64,000 nucleotides of DNA from an uncultured Paraprevotella sp. (GTDB lineage: Bacteria; Bacteroidota; Bacteroidia; Bacteroidales; Bacteroidaceae): the NCBI GenBank assembly GCA_944321345.1, contig CALUKY010000005.1, positions 62,001 to 126,000 of the forward strand, written 5' to 3'. Numbering within the stretch: the stretch's first letter is position 1; each line of letters opens with the position of its first letter. The position numbers and the translations under genes are program-made. The notes beneath the pieces were generated by a model. It searched no databases, was not told the origin of the DNA, and worked only from the letters and a program-made list of their open reading frames with translations. This document shows, piece after piece, positions 22,952-30,825 of this stretch.

Positions 22952-24764
22952 TATATCCATTAATAATTCCCCCATCTATCCAGTTGATGGGGGACAATTT
23001 GAGCTTCATGAAGCCAATCCTATGTTGACTGAAGCTGGAACTTACTCTTATGACATCGATGTCGATTTATCGGCCAAAGAAAATCAGCAAGTTTATGCCC
23101 ATCTTGACCGGTTAAACTCTGACAATGTTTTCAAACAAAGACAAGCTATCATTGACGATGATGGCAGGATCATTTGCATGGGGCGCGAAAGCCTTTTGGA
23201 ACTCAACGGCAAAAAACTGAAGATTCAAATTGTGTCGGGCAATAGCGATCTCAATCTTCTATCTAATAACACTAAAATATTGGACCTTGACTTAGGCTCT
23301 GTCACAACTCCGACTCCGGAAGATGCGTTAAAGACTCTTGAAGATTATTTCCCGAAGTCTAATGGAGTCTATTGTCCCATCATGACCAAATTCAAAGATC
23401 TTCCACGACCGGAAACGACTACATTCGCGAATTTCATTTATCAAAATACGCATGACTCTATTCATTATGTGGAAAATACGACTTTCATTTTCCAGCCATA
23501 TCTGATATTTCTTCTCGAGAAAATATTGCAAGCCCTTGGCTGGTCTATAACTTATAATATTCTGAGAGAAGATGAAAGCGCTTGTCGAATGATCGTTGTT
23601 CACGGCTATAAGACACAAAAGCTCAATGAAATGTTGCCTAATTGGGAGGTCAGTGAGTTTTTATCCCAGATTGAAAAGTTTTTTAATGTGGTTATTCTCT
23701 GCAATGTCGCCGAAAAAACAGTTTCCATTTATCGTGTGGCCGACTTCTACAATAAGGTTGCAGATACCGTTATTATCTCAGATGATCAGATATTATCTGG
23801 CGACCTTGTTGCTTCTCGTAAATTCAACTTAACTGAAACTTTCTCGACGAACTATTCGAATGTTAAATATAATTTCCCGAGTGTCTGGAAGTATCAATAT
23901 GCGAATCTTTCTGATGATGTCCGGAAAATTGTTAAGGTCTTAGAATTCGATTCTTTCGCAGACTTCGATACCAAGGAATATAAATCTGCAGACTATTTCA
24001 ATAAACCTTATATTTTCCGGGATAAGAGTACTTCGACAGATTTTGTCTTAGTGAACTACCGTAGAACATCGACTGCAGTCTACCATTTTGAGCCTGTTGA
24101 CATATTCGCTTCTATTCAATCAGACGATAACTCAGATGAGATCTCCCTGAAAATATGCCCTGCCGAGGTCCTGGCCGTGGATCTTCATCCGGACATTGAC
24201 GGGCCGAAGCTCATGGGTGCAGCCATTCCTTTTGCCCGGAATCAAGAAGTTCTGGAACAGGACTCTTCATCGGACGACGGTCTTAACCAATGGATCCAGA
24301 ATGGCGCACCCGAAAAGTATGATTCTTCCAAGAATAATATTTATGTGTCTTATTATATGGGATTAATTAATGTCCTTCATGGAGAATCTTCAGATCCAGA
24401 TCTTGAGAACCTGTATAACAGTGTTATGTATCCCCAATGTGTAACCTATCCATATATCATGCAATTCTATTCCATATCCGGAACACCAGGAGATATCTTT
24501 TCGTGGCGGAAAATTTTAAAGCGGACAGACTTTGCACACTTTAATTTCAATCTCAAATATTTATCGTCTGCTCTCTATGCCAATAATACCCCGATTGACA
24601 ACTCGACGGAATATGAAATAAATTTCTCATTTAATGTTCGGCCAGACGTGCGTTCAAAATTTATTATTTCTAATCGATTATATTTCTGCAAAGAAATCAT
24701 CTATTATTTTGAACAAGGAAAAATTTCCCCTTATGCTAAAGGGATTTTCTTCCCTGCCAAATAA
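22944..24764 (+). CDS. Tail-tip / distal tail protein (606 aa)
   Basis: Following the tape measure gene with an 8-base overlap, this 606-residue beta-rich protein starts MINISINNSPIYPVDGGQFEL. Its first 130 residues look like a distal-tail or hub domain (TYSYDIDVDLSAKENQQVYAHLDR), the middle has a helix (LLEKILQALGWSITYNI) and the rest alternates strands and loops. In siphoviruses the genes after the tape measure encode the tail tip that holds fibres. It is the last phage gene on this strand and is closed by a terminator. Confidence 0.65.
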   Translation: MINISINNSPIYPVDGGQFELHEANPMLTEAGTYSYDIDVDLSAKENQQVYAHLDRLNSDNVFKQRQAIIDDDGRIICMGRESLLELNGKKLKIQIVSGNSDLNLLSNNTKILDLDLGSVTTPTPEDALKTLEDYFPKSNGVYCPIMTKFKDLPRPETTTFANFIYQNTHDSIHYVENTTFIFQPYLIFLLEKILQALGWSITYNILREDESACRMIVVHGYKTQKLNEMLPNWEVSEFLSQIEKFFNVVILCNVAEKTVSIYRVADFYNKVADTVIISDDQILSGDLVASRKFNLTETFSTNYSNVKYNFPSVWKYQYANLSDDVRKIVKVLEFDSFADFDTKEYKSADYFNKPYIFRDKSTSTDFVLVNYRRTSTAVYHFEPVDIFASIQSDDNSDEISLKICPAEVLAVDLHPDIDGPKLMGAAIPFARNQEVLEQDSSSDDGLNQWIQNGAPEKYDSSKNNIYVSYYMGLINVLHGESSDPDLENLYNSVMYPQCVTYPYIMQFYSISGTPGDIFSWRKILKRTDFAHFNFNLKYLSSALYANNTPIDNSTEYEINFSFNVRPDVRSKFIISNRLYFCKEIIYYFEQGKISPYAKGIFFPAK

Positions 24765-24881
24765 AATTTTTTCCTACAAAACCTTTCATTTTTATACTTC
24801 TTTTGTCATGTGATTCTTCTTCGGCTTCTCTGATGATTTCGTTTCACATTCTCTTTTTCATACTTTAAGTTTATTGTTTTT

Positions 24882-24920
24882 CATCCTGATGGTTTGTGAA
24901 AATCGTCAGGATGCTTTTTT
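24882..24920 (+). terminator. Terminator at the end of the tail operon
   Basis: CATCCTGA (24882-24889) and TCAGGATG (24906-24913) pair over 8 bp, followed by T6. It lies 117 bases after the tail-tip gene and touches the stop codon of the converging integrase gene. Confidence 0.75.
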
Positions 24921-26115
24921 ATAAATCTCCCTCATAATTTTTCAGTTCCGGATGTGCCCGCAGTTGCTCTTTCCGGACATATCGATTTGTTGTTGATATG
25001 TCACTATGCCGCGCCTGATCTTTGGCTATGGTCAAGCCTACCCGGTCTATGGTATCAGTGATTCCTGTATCTTTCAGACTGTAAAACTGGTAGCAGTCCG
25101 GCCATTTCAATGCCTTCCGCACCCGATTCCATTCTTCCCGGAAGATCCGAGCGTCAGCATGTTCTTCCGACGGCCGGAAATCAGATCCAAACAAATAATA
25201 ATGCCCTGGATAAGCAAAATATCCCATATCTATCATGTGCTGCAGTACTTTGGTTGGTAAAGTGACCTTAGCATCCTTGCGGTTCTTACTGATATCCCGG
25301 CTGACAAACATAGTCTGTTCCTTCAGACTGATGTCTTCCAGCTTTATCCATGACAGTTCTCCCGGGCGTACCAGTGTGTAATAATGCACCTGGCACGCCA
25401 ACAGAAATGCCGGATTCTTGTCGGCCAGATACTCCTGAAGGAGTTTCATATCTTCCTTCTCCAGTGGTTTCCTTTTCTTGTCATACTCCGGGAGCTTCTT
25501 TATTTTCTCTACGCCAGTGGCTGACACATAGCCACGATCTGTCAGCCAGCTGCAAAAGCTTCCGAGCCAGTTCAGATAGTTATTCCGGGTTCTAGGACTG
25601 TTGTTCCTGTCATAGTAGATATAATCCAGGAAACTTTCTATAAAGTTTTGATTGAATTGATACGTGTAAGTGATTGATACATCTTCATTTGTGATATATT
25701 TTTTAAGCGCGTTCAAGCGATATACGTAATCTATCTTTGTTTTGTCCTTCAGGATCTGATCTCGGTGTTGCTTCTCCAGATGCCGTTCATACAGATTAAT
25801 GGCATCTGTTATCAAGGTAAATGCTTTCTGTGAGGTCTGCTCATATAGAGGGTTCCAGCCGGTCTTTAGCTTGGCTGAAACCTCACAGATGAAACGGGTG
25901 GCCGCTGCATCTCTCTCTTTCGCATTATGAATATGATTGAATTTCTTCCGCAATCGCTTGAGCTTGGGTTGTCCATCGAGAACCGATTGCGGATCTAAAA
26001 CGTAGAAATAGACATATTTCTCTTTGGATTTCCGGTTATACACCGGTAGCCGGAATTTCTCCAGCTCTGCATAACTGATGCTTTTTCTTTTTGTTGAGCA
26101 CATTTTTTTTAACAT
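24919..26115 (-). CDS. Phage tyrosine integrase
   Basis: The integrase inserts and excises the phage by breaking and rejoining DNA at attachment sites. The 398-residue protein has an N-terminal arm-binding part (to about 95), a SAM-like core-binding domain (100-205) and a catalytic domain with Arg250 (TLVRPGEL), His370 and the nucleophile Tyr379 (DISTTNRYV). At box II the usual H-x-x-R is Y-S-L-K (345-348): lysine replaces the second arginine, as I recall from other Bacteroides phage integrases. It is read leftward, its start 125 bases from the 3' end of the tRNA gene, which suggests that tRNA as the attachment site. Confidence 0.92.
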   Translation of the reverse strand: MLKKMCSTKRKSISYAELEKFRLPVYNRKSKEKYVYFYVLDPQSVLDGQPKLKRLRKKFNHIHNAKERDAAATRFICEVSAKLKTGWNPLYEQTSQKAFTLITDAINLYERHLEKQHRDQILKDKTKIDYVYRLNALKKYITNEDVSITYTYQFNQNFIESFLDYIYYDRNNSPRTRNNYLNWLGSFCSWLTDRGYVSATGVEKIKKLPEYDKKRKPLEKEDMKLLQEYLADKNPAFLLACQVHYYTLVRPGELSWIKLEDISLKEQTMFVSRDISKNRKDAKVTLPTKVLQHMIDMGYFAYPGHYYLFGSDFRPSEEHADARIFREEWNRVRKALKWPDCYQFYSLKDTGITDTIDRVGLTIAKDQARHSDISTTNRYVRKEQLRAHPELKNYEGDL

Positions 26116-26198
26116 TGTTTGGCAACCCCAACCAATGCGATAAAACCATACTCTGAATTTTTTTGTCCCGATTTTGTCCCGGCACCTTTAAACGAATT

Positions 26199-26233
26199 GT
26201 GCGTAACTTGCTGATATTCAGCGAGTTACGCAC
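26199..26233. other. 15-bp hairpin next to the attachment site
   Basis: Arms 26199-26213 and 26219-26233 pair over 15 bp with one G-U and a 5-nt loop (ATATT), 7 bases from the tRNA 3' end. Lacking a T-run, it is not a normal terminator. It may contribute to the attachment region or to tRNA 3' processing. Confidence 0.5.
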
Positions 26234-26240
26234 TTCTTTG

Positions 26241-26313
26241 TTGCGGAGGCCCGACTCGAACAGACGACCTCCAGGTTATGAGCCTGGCGAGCTACCAACT
26301 GCTCCACTCCGCG
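26241..26313 (-). tRNA. tRNA-Met (CAT), probably initiator
   Basis: Read on the minus strand the sequence folds as a tRNA with a CTCATAA anticodon loop (anticodon CAT). The acceptor stem starts CGCGGAG and ends CTCCGCA, giving an unpaired C1-A72, the hallmark of bacterial initiator tRNA. The anticodon stem has G30-C40 and G31-C39 but A29-U41 rather than three G-C pairs. No CCA is encoded. Its 3' end faces the phage integrase, so the integrated phage must rebuild it. Confidence 0.88.
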
Positions 26314-26355
26314 ATGTTATTCGTCATTCAGGAGTTTGTTTCCTGATTTCGATTG

Positions 26356-26387
26356 CAAAGGTAAGGCTTTTATTTATATCCACCAAA
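26356..26387 (-). promoter_or_regulatory. tRNA promoter
   Basis: On the minus strand TTTG (26384-26387), 20 nt and TACCTTTG (26356-26363) form a consensus promoter about 43 bases before the tRNA 5' end. Confidence 0.75.
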
Positions 26388-26498
26388 TTTTTATGGATTT
26401 TTTTTGCGAGAAATACAAAAAAAATCCATAATCTCCATTTACCAAACATATTATTATACTTAATATCCTTTCCAAACTCAAAAGTTTCAAATGTAATT

Positions 26499-26530
26499 TT
26501 TGGCATTCTAAAAAAAAGAATTTACTTTTG
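26499..26530 (+). promoter_or_regulatory. Promoter of the TetR gene
   Basis: TTTG (26499-26502), 20 nt and TACTTTTG (26523-26530) fit the consensus. The start codon lies only 8 bases further, so the leader is very short. The rest of the gap between the tRNA and this promoter is AT-rich and holds nothing else visible. Confidence 0.7.
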
Positions 26531-26538
26531 CATTCATT

Positions 26539-27123
26539 ATGGCAGTTTCAAAAACAAAACTCAAGCTAGTAGAGGTTGCAAGAATCCTTTTTGCAAAAAA
26601 AGGCTTGGAAAATACGACAATGAACGACATTGCCGTAGCTTCCAAGAAGGGGCGGCGCACTCTTTATACGTATTTCAAAAATAAAGAAGAATTATACTAT
26701 GCTGTCATTGAAACAGAGCTAGACCGTCTTAGACAGAAGATGGCAGAAGTAGCCATAAAAAGTATTTCTCCCGAAGAAAAATTGCAAGAATTAGTTTTTG
26801 CCCACCTGAATCTAATAAAAGAAGCCGTTCTGCGTAACGGAAACCTACGAGCTGAATTTTTCCGAGACATATGGATGGTGGAAAAGGTCCGAAAAAACTT
26901 TGATCAGGCAGAAAGCAGTCTGATCCAGAAAGTTCTGGCAGAAGGAATCCAACAGCAAATTTTTGAAATTCAGAATCCACCACTGGTAGCAGACATCATA
27001 CATTATTGTATCAAAGGTCTTGAAGTACCTTACATATACGGCAGGTTAGGAGAAGGCATAGAGCAGGAAAACTGCAAAAACGTTGTCCAGACATTTCTGA
27101 ACAAGGCATTAAAAAATATATAA
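26539..27123 (+). CDS. TetR/AcrR-family regulator
   Basis: The 194-residue protein has the TetR N-terminal helix-turn-helix (ARILFAKKGLENTTMNDIAVASKKGRRTLYTYFKNKEELYYAVIE, residues 15-58) and an all-helical ligand/dimer domain. It sits 47 bases before fabG and probably shares its transcript, so it may adjust fatty acid synthesis by sensing an acyl ligand, in the manner of FabR or FadR-like regulators. That link is inferred from neighbourhood. No clear operator palindrome was found at the promoter. The gene is host DNA, beyond the phage edge. Confidence 0.85.
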   Translation: MAVSKTKLKLVEVARILFAKKGLENTTMNDIAVASKKGRRTLYTYFKNKEELYYAVIETELDRLRQKMAEVAIKSISPEEKLQELVFAHLNLIKEAVLRNGNLRAEFFRDIWMVEKVRKNFDQAESSLIQKVLAEGIQQQIFEIQNPPLVADIIHYCIKGLEVPYIYGRLGEGIEQENCKNVVQTFLNKALKNI

Positions 27124-27170
27124 TCCACTCTAATTGGATAAATAATATTCTAAAATCATAAAAGACAATT

Positions 27171-27917
27171 ATGGGACTATTAACTGGAAAAACAGCATTG
27201 ATCACGGGAGCTGCCCGTGGTATTGGAAAAGCCATTGCACTGAAATTTGCTTCTGAAGGTGCCAACATCGCATTTACTGATTTGGTAATTGACGAAAACG
27301 GTAAAGCTACCGAAGAGGAAATTGCAGCCATGGGAGTGAAAGTAAAAGGATATGCTTCTAACGCAGCAGACTTTGCTCAGTCTGCCGAAGTAGTAAATCA
27401 AGTAAAAGAAGATTTCGGTTCAATCGATATTCTGGTGAATAATGCCGGTATTACTAAGGACGGCCTGATGTTGAGAATGACCGAGGCTCAGTGGGATGCA
27501 GTAATCGGTGTCAATCTGAAGTCTGCATTCAACTTTATTCATGCATGTACTCCTATCATGATGCGTCAGAAAGGTGGTTCAATCATCAATATGGCTTCTG
27601 TTGTTGGTGTTCACGGTAATGCAGGACAGTGCAACTACTCAGCTTCTAAGGCCGGTATGATTGCTCTAGCAAAGTCTATCGCGCAGGAAATGGGTGCCAA
27701 AGGTATCCGTGCAAACGCTATTGCACCGGGATTTATTGAAACTGCCATGACTCAGGCTTTGTCTGAAGAGGTACGCAAAGAATGGATCAAAGGTATTCCA
27801 TTGCGTCGTGGAGGTACCCCGGAAGACGTGGCAAACATTGCTCTGTTCCTGGCTTCTGATCTGTCTAGCTATGTTTCTGGTCAGGTTATCCAGGTAGACG
27901 GCGGTATGAACATGTAA
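27171..27917 (+). CDS. fabG: 3-oxoacyl-[acyl-carrier-protein] reductase
   Basis: FabG reduces 3-oxoacyl-ACP to 3-hydroxyacyl-ACP with NADPH in each round of fatty acid elongation. The 248-residue short-chain dehydrogenase shows the nucleotide-binding GAARGIGKAIA (13-23), NNAG (90-93) and the catalytic Ser143, Tyr156 and Lys160 (YSASK). The ending SGQVIQVDGGMNM is typical of FabG. It lies between the TetR regulator and a pseudouridine synthase starting 5 bases after its stop. Confidence 0.93.
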   Translation: MGLLTGKTALITGAARGIGKAIALKFASEGANIAFTDLVIDENGKATEEEIAAMGVKVKGYASNAADFAQSAEVVNQVKEDFGSIDILVNNAGITKDGLMLRMTEAQWDAVIGVNLKSAFNFIHACTPIMMRQKGGSIINMASVVGVHGNAGQCNYSASKAGMIALAKSIAQEMGAKGIRANAIAPGFIETAMTQALSEEVRKEWIKGIPLRRGGTPEDVANIALFLASDLSSYVSGQVIQVDGGMNM

Positions 27918-27921
27918 TTCA

Positions 27922-28587
27922 ATGAACGTCATTTACGAAGACAACCATATCATACTGGTCAATAAGGCCAGTTCTGAAATTGTTCAAGGAGACAAAACAG
28001 GCGATATTCCCTTATCGGAAACTGTAAAACAGTATATCAAGGAAAAATACCACAAACCCGGGAATGTTTTTCTTGGAGTTACTCACAGATTAGATCGCCC
28101 TGTAAGCGGTTTGGTTCTATTTGCACGTACCAGCAAGGCTTTAAGTCGCCTGAATGAGATGTTCAAAGCCAAAGACATAAAAAAGACCTATTGGGCCATT
28201 GTAAAAAACCAACCTCCTGCATTAGCCGGAGAACTGGTACATTGGTTAGTACGTAACGAGAAACAGAACAAATCATATGCGTATGACCGCGAAGTGAAAA
28301 ATTCCAAGAAAGCAATATTGGATTATAAAGTCATCGGGCGGTCAGAACGCTACTTCTTGTTGGAAATCAATTTGCAAACAGGGCGACATCATCAGATCAG
28401 ATGCCAATTGGCCAAAATAGGTTGTCCGATCAAAGGAGACTTGAAATACGGTTCTCCACGCAGTAATCCTGATGGAAGCATTTGCCTGCATGCCAGAAGA
28501 ATTGAATTTATTCATCCGGTATCCAAGGAAAAAATGTCTTTTGAGGCGCCATTGCCGGAGTCCGCGTTGTGGAATTGTTTTCAATAA
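27922..28587 (+). CDS. RluA-family pseudouridine synthase
   Basis: The enzyme converts uridine to pseudouridine in rRNA or tRNA. At 221 residues it consists of the catalytic domain alone, with the signature HRLDRPVSGLVLFAR (about 54-68) carrying the nucleophilic aspartate, and the later motif RHHQIRCQLA. It lacks an N-terminal S4 domain, as in the RluA or RluC-short types. The start is 4 bases after the fabG stop, so it is co-transcribed. The exact target site cannot be read from the sequence. Confidence 0.9.
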   Translation: MNVIYEDNHIILVNKASSEIVQGDKTGDIPLSETVKQYIKEKYHKPGNVFLGVTHRLDRPVSGLVLFARTSKALSRLNEMFKAKDIKKTYWAIVKNQPPALAGELVHWLVRNEKQNKSYAYDREVKNSKKAILDYKVIGRSERYFLLEINLQTGRHHQIRCQLAKIGCPIKGDLKYGSPRSNPDGSICLHARRIEFIHPVSKEKMSFEAPLPESALWNCFQ

Positions 28588-28590
28588 TAA

Positions 28591-28643
28591 AAAGATGCAC
28601 GAAAAGCTGTTGTTCAGACAGTCTTTCGTGCATCTTTTTTGAT
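28591..28643. terminator. Bidirectional terminator between convergent genes
   Basis: AAAGATGCACGAAA (28591-28604) and TTTCGTGCATCTTT (28624-28637) pair over 14 bp with an inner CTGT/ACAG stem. A-run and T-run flank it on opposite sides, so it can stop both the fabG transcript and the mutL transcript. Confidence 0.92.
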
Positions 28644-28658
28644 ATAGTTACGTTTAAT

Positions 28659-30512
28659 CTATCCAAACAAGCGGTCTATGTTATCTTGTTCCAGAATAGT
28701 AATAATCACCTTTCCATCAGGAGTATAATTAGGAGTAGAGCAAGCAAACAGACTATCCACCAAAGCTTCCATTTCTTCATTACTCAGCACCTGACCAGGC
28801 ACAATTGAGGCATTTCGTGCCAACGCCAAAGCCAAACGGTTATTAATTTCGTCTCCTATATCACTCCCCTTCTCCATAGCTGTATCAATGATATTACGAA
28901 TCAAGGTTTCTGCATGCAACCCTTCGGTTCCCGACGGAATAGCATTCAAACTATAAGAGCCACCTCCCAAACTTTGCAAATCAAATCCCAAGGCATGCAG
29001 TTCATCCTGCAGATGTTCCAGAACAATCGCTTCAGAAGGCGGCAACTGGATTATCTCCGGGAAGAGCAAGCCTTGCGAAGCCCCATGATGAGAACGGATC
29101 TGCTCTAAGAAACGGTCAAACAAAACCCTTATATGTGCCCTCTGTTGGTCAATGATCATCAAACCGGATTTGACTGCCGTCATAATATAACGCCCTTTAT
29201 ACTGGTAATGCTGCGTAGATTTATCAGAAAAGTCTGCACTCTCCTCATAAAGTCCGCCTTCATCGGGCACAGCCGTCTCTGAAGAGTATTGTTCAAATGA
29301 GGCAGAAGCAGCTTCAGTTGGCGCACCATATAATTCTTCCCAATGTGAAGGAACATAACGGGTAGAGTTTGTATTCCGCTGTCCATACGAAGAGGAACGT
29401 GAATCAAAAGGATTAAAATCCGGATTTATCTGTGTCACCGGACGCTCAACATCCAGTTTGCTTTCCTCAAAAACAGGCAAATCAGGACGTCCTTCTGTAT
29501 CAAAATCAATAGCAGGAACCGCATTGAAACGTCCCAATGCTTCTTTGATTGCCGCAATAATAATTTGCCAGATCGCCAATTCGTTCTCAAATTTGATTTC
29601 GGTCTTTGTCGGATGGATATTCACATCAATATTAGCAGGGTCAACCTCAAAATAAAGAAAATAAGATACCTGTTCTCCCACAGGTATCAACTGATCAAAG
29701 GCCTCCATCACCGCCTTATGGAAATAGGCATGCTTCATGTAGCGACCATTAACAAAGAAATATTGATGAGAGCCTTTCTTTCGTGCGAATTCCGGCTTGG
29801 CAACAAAACCTGATAATTTGACCAATGTTGTTTCCACTTCTACAGTAAGTAACTGCTCGTTCAGTTTACGTCCGAATATATTGACGATTCGCTGACGAAG
29901 AGACGAAGGAGACAATGAAAACATCATAGAATCATTGTGCGTAAGCGAAAAGGAAATATCGGGATGTACCAAAGCCACACGTTCAAACTCCTGAAGGATA
30001 TTACCCAACTCTGTTTGGTTGGACTTGAGAAACTTTCGTCTCGCGGGAATATTAAAAAACAGGTTTTTAATCATAAAGCTGCTGCCTGGAGAACAAGCCA
30101 CAGGTTCCTGAGATGTTACCTTCGATGCAGCAATAGATACACAAGTACCAATCTCGGCATCTCTCTGCCGCGTACGTAATTCAACCTGAGCCACAGCGGC
30201 AATAGAAGCCAAAGCTTCACCACGGAATCCCATGGTAGACAGGGCAAACAAATCGCTTGCCTGACGGATTTTGGAAGTAGCATGACGTTCAAAAGCCAAA
30301 CGCGCGTCAGTCTCCGTCATCCCTTTTCCATCATCTACAACCAGTATGGATGTCTTCCCCGCATCAACCACAACCACATCTATGCGTTTGGCATCGGCAT
30401 CAACAGCATTCTCAACAAGTTCCTTGATCACGGAAGCCGGGCGCTGAATCACCTCGCCGGCCGCAATCTGATTCGCAACAGAATCAGGTAACAGATGAAT
30501 AATATCGCCCAT
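28659..30512 (-). CDS. mutL: DNA mismatch repair protein MutL
   Basis: MutL links MutS mismatch recognition to strand removal. The 617-residue protein has the GHKL ATPase motifs ([16 protein letters not shown] near 30, VVDDGKGM near 58, [14 protein letters not shown] near 90) and a C-terminal dimerisation domain. At the endonuclease motif the expected DQHA-x2-E-x4-E reads [14 protein letters not shown], so the nicking site looks degenerate. Start ATG 30512 gives the canonical early sequence [18 protein letters not shown]. It is the last gene of a leftward run starting at recQ or guaB. Confidence 0.95.
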   Translation of the reverse strand: MGDIIHLLPDSVANQIAAGEVIQRPASVIKELVENAVDADAKRIDVVVVDAGKTSILVVDDGKGMTETDARLAFERHATSKIRQASDLFALSTMGFRGEALASIAAVAQVELRTRQRDAEIGTCVSIAASKVTSQEPVACSPGSSFMIKNLFFNIPARRKFLKSNQTELGNILQEFERVALVHPDISFSLTHNDSMMFSLSPSSLRQRIVNIFGRKLNEQLLTVEVETTLVKLSGFVAKPEFARKKGSHQYFFVNGRYMKHAYFHKAVMEAFDQLIPVGEQVSYFLYFEVDPANIDVNIHPTKTEIKFENELAIWQIIIAAIKEALGRFNAVPAIDFDTEGRPDLPVFEESKLDVERPVTQINPDFNPFDSRSSSYGQRNTNSTRYVPSHWEELYGAPTEAASASFEQYSSETAVPDEGGLYEESADFSDKSTQHYQYKGRYIMTAVKSGLMIIDQQRAHIRVLFDRFLEQIRSHHGASQGLLFPEIIQLPPSEAIVLEHLQDELHALGFDLQSLGGGSYSLNAIPSGTEGLHAETLIRNIIDTAMEKGSDIGDEINNRLALALARNASIVPGQVLSNEEMEALVDSLFACSTPNYTPDGKVIITILEQDNIDRLFG

Positions 30513-30527
30513 AATAATTCCTTTTAA

Positions 30528-30824
30528 TTAAAATCTCCAACTTCCGGTGAGCAGATAATGCCACAGAAACAGACAGGCGGCAATGATAATCAATGCCACA
30601 CCAACTTTCATAGGCTTCTTGCCACTCTCCTTCCTTTTACGAAGATGCTTCGTTGCCTTGACAAAGGTTCCCCGAATATCTTCCGGATTGAATTCCTTGG
30701 GAGGCAGCATACCCAACTCACGTTTGGCACGCTCTTCAATTTCCTTTAACCGGTCTTTTCGTTCATCTACGTACAAATAATTATGCTGAAAAGATCTTGG
30801 TTTTCTTGTCTTGAATAGTCCCAT
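30528..30824 (-). CDS. Small membrane protein of envelope operon (98 aa)
   Basis: The 98-residue protein is basic and helical over residues 1-75 (DERKDRLKEIEERAKRELG, then RGTFVKATKHLRKRKESGKK) and ends in one transmembrane helix (VGVALIIIAACLFLWHYLL). It lies one base before the OstA-like gene stop and 15 bases before mutL, so it is part of the operon. I believe similar proteins occur at this spot in other Bacteroidales, but its job is unknown; a scaffold for the adjacent envelope factors is one guess. Confidence 0.75.
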   Translation of the reverse strand: MGLFKTRKPRSFQHNYLYVDERKDRLKEIEERAKRELGMLPPKEFNPEDIRGTFVKATKHLRKRKESGKKPMKVGVALIIIAACLFLWHYLLTGSWRF

Positions 30825-30825
30825 A

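Larger units (their letters stand above)
1..26240. mobile_element. Integrated tailed phage, right-hand part
   Basis: The stretch carries terminase, portal, tail fibre, holin, lysozyme, tape measure and tail-tip genes on the plus strand and ends with a tyrosine integrase beside the 3' end of a tRNA gene. That order supports a siphovirus-like temperate phage integrated at the tRNA. The left boundary and the second attachment site are outside the window. Replication, repressor and capsid genes are not seen here and presumably lie upstream. The block from about 3,000 to 8,000 is visibly AT-richer than the terminase and portal genes and looks like cargo. The right edge is placed at the tRNA 3' end by inference. 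Confidence 0.9.
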
